From assembly GCA_002427545.1 (NCBI GenBank), contig DIRM01000013.1, forward strand, positions 1 through 7,544: a stretch of 7,544 nucleotides of DNA, written 5' to 3'. Source of the DNA: Mageeibacillus sp. UBA5436. Lineage in GTDB: Bacteria; Bacillota; Clostridia; Saccharofermentanales; DTU023. The notes beneath the pieces are model-generated. The model was not told the origin of the DNA. It did no database searches and was given only the letters and a program-made list of their open reading frames with translations. This document shows, piece after piece, positions 4,873-7,544 of this stretch (its first letter is position 1; every line of letters begins with the position of its first letter). The translations under genes were made by a program, and so were the position numbers.

Positions 4873-6336
4873 TTAAATTTTAGCCAATTTTTCTTTTGCT
4901 AAGTTGATAATCATCTTCAATATCTTATCTCTTATAAGGAACATGCTGACAAAATAAACCAACATAGCTATGATAACTATTTCTATAAGATTAAGAATCA
5001 CATTTGTACTAAGAAACGGAATTATCAAATTTGTAATTACAAACATAATTGTTGAGCCTACTATAGCTTTCAAAAATTCTGAAATATCAAGCAAATCTTT
5101 TAAATATCCTCTAGCTGCCCACATTGAAATTCCTAACATAACCGCCTCGGCAAGTAATGTTGTTAATGCTGCACCATTTTGTCCCCACAATGGAATTAAA
5201 GCAAAATTAAGCATTATATTGATAGTTGCACTTGCCGTGGTACCAATTACAACATATTTTTCTTGGTTTAATATAACTAGCAATCCATTAGCTATTATAT
5301 TAGCAGTAACAGCAAAAAAAAGTGCAAATGATAAAATAGATAATGATTGAGTGGCATCAAGATATTTTGAATTAGATATAATAAGAATAACATTCTTTCG
5401 AATCAAAACTAATCCTGCTATCATTGGCACAATGAAAAAAGTCATTATATTTAAAATTCTTTTCAGCAAAATAACAAATTCTGTCTTATTTTTTTGCTGA
5501 ATATAAGCTAACCTGGGAATTGTTGTAGATATAACAGCATTAAACATTTGTTTAGCAATACTATAGATTTTGGTAGCTACACTATAAAGTGCAACTTGTC
5601 GATTAGTTGACATCAAGCCTAACAATGTAACATCTGAATTCAAATAGATGACTGTAGCAATACTATTTATAAAAAACATAAATATAGAATTCTTATATTC
5701 TTGCCAATGAGTATGTCTAGTAATTTTTAAATGTACATATTTACGAACATGAAAGAAATTAAATATATTTCCTAAACTAGTAGATACAGTTATCAAAGCA
5801 ACATATAAATATGCATCCGAGTTATTCTTTACAAGTGTCAGCATCAAAATCAATGATAATAAATCAATTAAAATGCCCCTTAAAGTGATGTATCCAAAAT
5901 CTTCATAAATTGTATATATCCAATCGACCGAAATTGGTACTAACACTACGTTAATACTCAAAATACAAATAAAATCTCTATACTCTAGAAGCTTAGTGGG
6001 TAAAATTAATAAGATCATCAACAATATCATTGAAACTAGAGTAGATATTAGATTAATAGAAAAAATTCTATTAGCAAATCGATTAAATGCTACTCTATCA
6101 TCTCTAATTCGGGCACCTGTTCTAATAGCAAATACTGAAATTCCAAATTGAGCAATTAAAGTAAAATAACTAATTATAGACTGACTAAAATTAATCTTAC
6201 CAATATTATTTACGGATAATGTTTTAGTAATATATGGATATGTAATGAGTGGGAAAATTATAGTACTTAATGTTCGAATGGAACTTAATACTGCATTTAA
6301 TCCCATAGATCGTTGACGTACAGTTTTTTTAGACAA
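4873..6336 (-). CDS. wzx: Oligosaccharide flippase (Wzx/RfbX-type polysaccharide transporter)
   Basis: Wzx proteins move undecaprenyl-linked sugar repeat units across the cytoplasmic membrane for Wzy-dependent polymerisation of EPS or capsule. The 487-residue protein is almost wholly hydrophobic, with about 12-14 predicted membrane spans. Near the N-terminus it has FPLITYPYITKTLSVNNIGK (28-47) and then NFSQSIISYF, the family's signature first-helix region. Its length matches the usual 470-490 residues. I accept a TTG start at 6336-6334, with AGAGAG about eight bases upstream. The first in-frame ATG (codon 11) has no ribosome binding site and would cut into the basic N-terminus. The gene follows the glycosyltransferase by 20 bases and is probably cotranscribed with it. 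Very low GC is typical of the variable part of EPS clusters. The function is confident; the sugar specificity cannot be read. Confidence 0.9.
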   Translation of the reverse strand: MSKKTVRQRSMGLNAVLSSIRTLSTIIFPLITYPYITKTLSVNNIGKINFSQSIISYFTLIAQFGISVFAIRTGARIRDDRVAFNRFANRIFSINLISTLVSMILLMILLILPTKLLEYRDFICILSINVVLVPISVDWIYTIYEDFGYITLRGILIDLLSLILMLTLVKNNSDAYLYVALITVSTSLGNIFNFFHVRKYVHLKITRHTHWQEYKNSIFMFFINSIATVIYLNSDVTLLGLMSTNRQVALYSVATKIYSIAKQMFNAVISTTIPRLAYIQQKNKTEFVILLKRILNIMTFFIVPMIAGLVLIRKNVILIISNSKYLDATQSLSILSFALFFAVTANIIANGLLVILNQEKYVVIGTTASATINIMLNFALIPLWGQNGAALTTLLAEAVMLGISMWAARGYLKDLLDISEFLKAIVGSTIMFVITNLIIPFLSTNVILNLIEIVIIAMLVYFVSMFLIRDKILKMIINLAKEKLAKI

Positions 6337-6356
6337 AATTTTCTCTCTTATAAAAA

Positions 6357-7349
6357 TTATAAATTCAAACGTTTTTCAATATCTTTTGCAAAATTTAAAG
6401 GTGAAAATTGGCCATTATAATTGTTTTTCACTTTATTAATTACCCATTCTTTTTTTATCTCACTGGCACTTTTAATATAATGCATTGTTTTAGGATTATA
6501 ATACTTAAATTCTTTAATAAGAGGATTATTAGTGATTAATACCCTATCATATACTAATGCCTCATATACCCTTAAAGAAAGCCCTGGCTTACTTCCATCT
6601 AAACTTTTTTGCGTTAAATCTAAAATACAATTATAATTTATAGTCTTCTTAACGACATCAGTATATTTTTTTATATTTCCTTCTCTAATTTGAAAATATT
6701 TATTCGAGTTATCAGGATTTCCTTCAACATCAAAATTATAAGTAACACCTAATTTTTTACATTGTACTGCAATATCTTTTAATAGCTCAGTACGTCCCTT
6801 TTCATTTCCACAAAAATATATACCCTTAATTGTATTTTGAGGTAAATTATTTATTTTAGAATATGGTGTTGGATAATATAAATATCCATATTTTTCAGCA
6901 TCAGGTTTGCTATAAGTATACACTAAATCAAAAATTCCCGTTTTTGCTAATTTAACTGCATTAGTATTTTTACATTGAAAAATAGAATCTACAAAATATA
7001 AAACAAATTTAACATTAGGATATTTCTCTCTTATACTCTTTAGTGTATATTCATTATAATATTTATTAACACTACTATTATTAAATATCACACAAATTTT
7101 TTCTTTGTTATATTTATTAAGAGTATTTATTAAATTAAAATCCGGCCTTAAAAAAAATTCAAATTTACTTTTTAAATATTTATTTATTTCTTTTTTATAC
7201 AATACTCTCATTAAAAAAATATATAATTTACTTCTCTGGCAAAAGTATTTATCTAAAAATACACTATTTTTTTTTATACATAAATCATTAAAAAGCACTT
7301 TAAACATTGAACTATAATTACTTTCCTCAGATATAATTACATATTTCAT
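6357..7349 (-). CDS. GT-B-like glycosyltransferase (EPS/capsule biosynthesis)
   Basis: This 330-residue cytoplasmic protein probably transfers a sugar onto a lipid-linked EPS repeat unit. The N-terminal half has alternating strands and helices, including KYPNVKFVLYFVDS (109-122) and FDLVYTYSKPDAEKYG (140-155), a pattern seen in lactobacillar and streptococcal EPS/capsule proteins. The second lobe begins with GIYFCGNEKGR (176-186). It contains GLSLRVYEALVYDRVLITNN (256-275), where E263 lies at the position of the conserved acidic residue that binds the nucleotide-sugar in GT-B enzymes, just before the usual 'VLITN' strand. The start ATG has GAAGGA seven bases upstream. There is no signal peptide. 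It is the first visible gene of an operon with wzx. Extremely AT-rich codon use suggests horizontal origin. The fold assignment is good; donor and acceptor are unknown, and it could instead be annotated only as a polysaccharide biosynthesis protein. Confidence 0.75.
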   Translation of the reverse strand: MKYVIISEESNYSSMFKVLFNDLCIKKNSVFLDKYFCQRSKLYIFLMRVLYKKEINKYLKSKFEFFLRPDFNLINTLNKYNKEKICVIFNNSSVNKYYNEYTLKSIREKYPNVKFVLYFVDSIFQCKNTNAVKLAKTGIFDLVYTYSKPDAEKYGYLYYPTPYSKINNLPQNTIKGIYFCGNEKGRTELLKDIAVQCKKLGVTYNFDVEGNPDNSNKYFQIREGNIKKYTDVVKKTINYNCILDLTQKSLDGSKPGLSLRVYEALVYDRVLITNNPLIKEFKYYNPKTMHYIKSASEIKKEWVINKVKNNYNGQFSPLNFAKDIEKRLNL

Positions 7350-7434
7350 AAAGTATTCCTTCTATATATCATAAAGTTTAATAATAAAAACAATTAATAT
7401 TAAATCTAATAAATATACTTATGCTTATTTTTAT

Positions 7435-7440
7435 TTTATA
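7435..7440 (-). promoter_or_regulatory. Possible -10 for the glycosyltransferase-wzx operon
   Basis: Minus-strand TATAAA, preceded directly by TG, lies 85 bases upstream of the glycosyltransferase ATG within a 127-base stretch of non-coding, extremely AT-rich DNA (7350-7476). There is no good -35 at 16-18 bases, and in DNA this AT-rich such matches occur by chance. Transcription may instead enter from beyond the window or from the IS end. Confidence 0.25.
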
Positions 7441-7476
7441 CATAAACTAAATAGTAAAACTACTAGAAAATAAATT

Positions 7477-7544
7477 GAAACTGTCAAATAGTTTGTGTAA
7501 ATAGATCTTTCTCGTTAATTGATTTTTTAATTTATTTGTTAGTC
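7477..7544 (+). mobile_element. Probable terminal repeat of an IS256-family element leaving the window
   Basis: GAAACTGTCAAATAGTTTGT followed by GTAAA (7477-7501) resembles the ends of IS256/Mutator-type elements of lactobacilli, in which a GTGTAAA block lies about 20 bases inside the terminus. This orientation puts the body of the element to the right. The end contains AAACT/AGTTT inverted arms (7479-7483 and 7490-7494) and, on the minus strand, a perfect outward-facing -35 TTGACA (7487-7482). No transposase frame falls inside the window, so the identification rests only on the terminal sequence. Confidence 0.4.

Noticed and set aside
4970..5350. 126-codon plus-strand open frame inside wzx
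   Set aside because: It is fully antisense to a well-supported membrane protein gene; its hydrophobic content mirrors the opposite strand.
1..7544. CRISPR arrays, tRNA or rRNA genes
   Set aside because: No regularly spaced direct repeats and no tRNA-like or rRNA-like sequence were seen on either strand.

Overview
The window looks like AT-rich chromosomal (or possibly plasmid) DNA of a Lactobacillaceae member, probably a Lactobacillus of the acidophilus/helveticus/delbrueckii type. This is inferred from the low GC, the Gram-positive Shine-Dalgarno sequences, the RepA_N-type plasmid initiator start, the IS30- and IS256-like insertion-sequence remains, and the layout of an exopolysaccharide (EPS) locus. 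No species call can be made from the sequence alone.

The two edges hold cell-surface polysaccharide genes, all read on the minus strand. On the right, a GT-B-like glycosyltransferase (7349-6357) is followed 20 bases later by a Wzx-type flippase (6336-4873), apparently as one operon ending in a weak hairpin with a T-rich tail (about 4771-4820). On the left edge are the first 45 codons of rfbB/rmlB (dTDP-glucose 4,6-dehydratase), the dTDP-rhamnose gene that normally accompanies such loci. The right edge carries what looks like the terminal repeat of an IS256-family element running out of the window.

Between wzx and rfbB lies about 4.7 kb of accessory DNA made mostly of broken genes. Reading left to right: an intact MerR-type regulator fused to a SAM-dependent methyltransferase (1400-225, minus); a decayed SIR2-family, probably defence-related, gene with a nonsense codon near its start and a large internal deletion (2285-1543, minus); the first part of a RepA_N plasmid replication initiator, on the plus strand with a perfect ribosome binding site but broken by a frameshift (2479-2783); an apparently intact 265-residue protein of unknown function with a helical, Abi/HEPN-like C-terminal part (3597-2800, minus); a small frameshifted relic (about 3769-3636, minus); a larger gene of unknown function with a one-base frameshift at a homopolymer and a missing 5' end (about 4352-3803, minus); and the 3' end of an IS30-family transposase gene (about 4345-4634, plus) that carries a 5-bp tandem duplication.

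The most economical reading is that plasmid and insertion-sequence insertions brought defence-type cargo into the gap between the EPS flippase and the rhamnose genes, and that most of it has since decayed. The genes that look functional are rfbB, the MerR-methyltransferase, the 265-residue protein, wzx and the glycosyltransferase. The MerR-methyltransferase is the best candidate for a little-described but working system, and the 265-residue protein is the best candidate for an uncharacterised defence gene.
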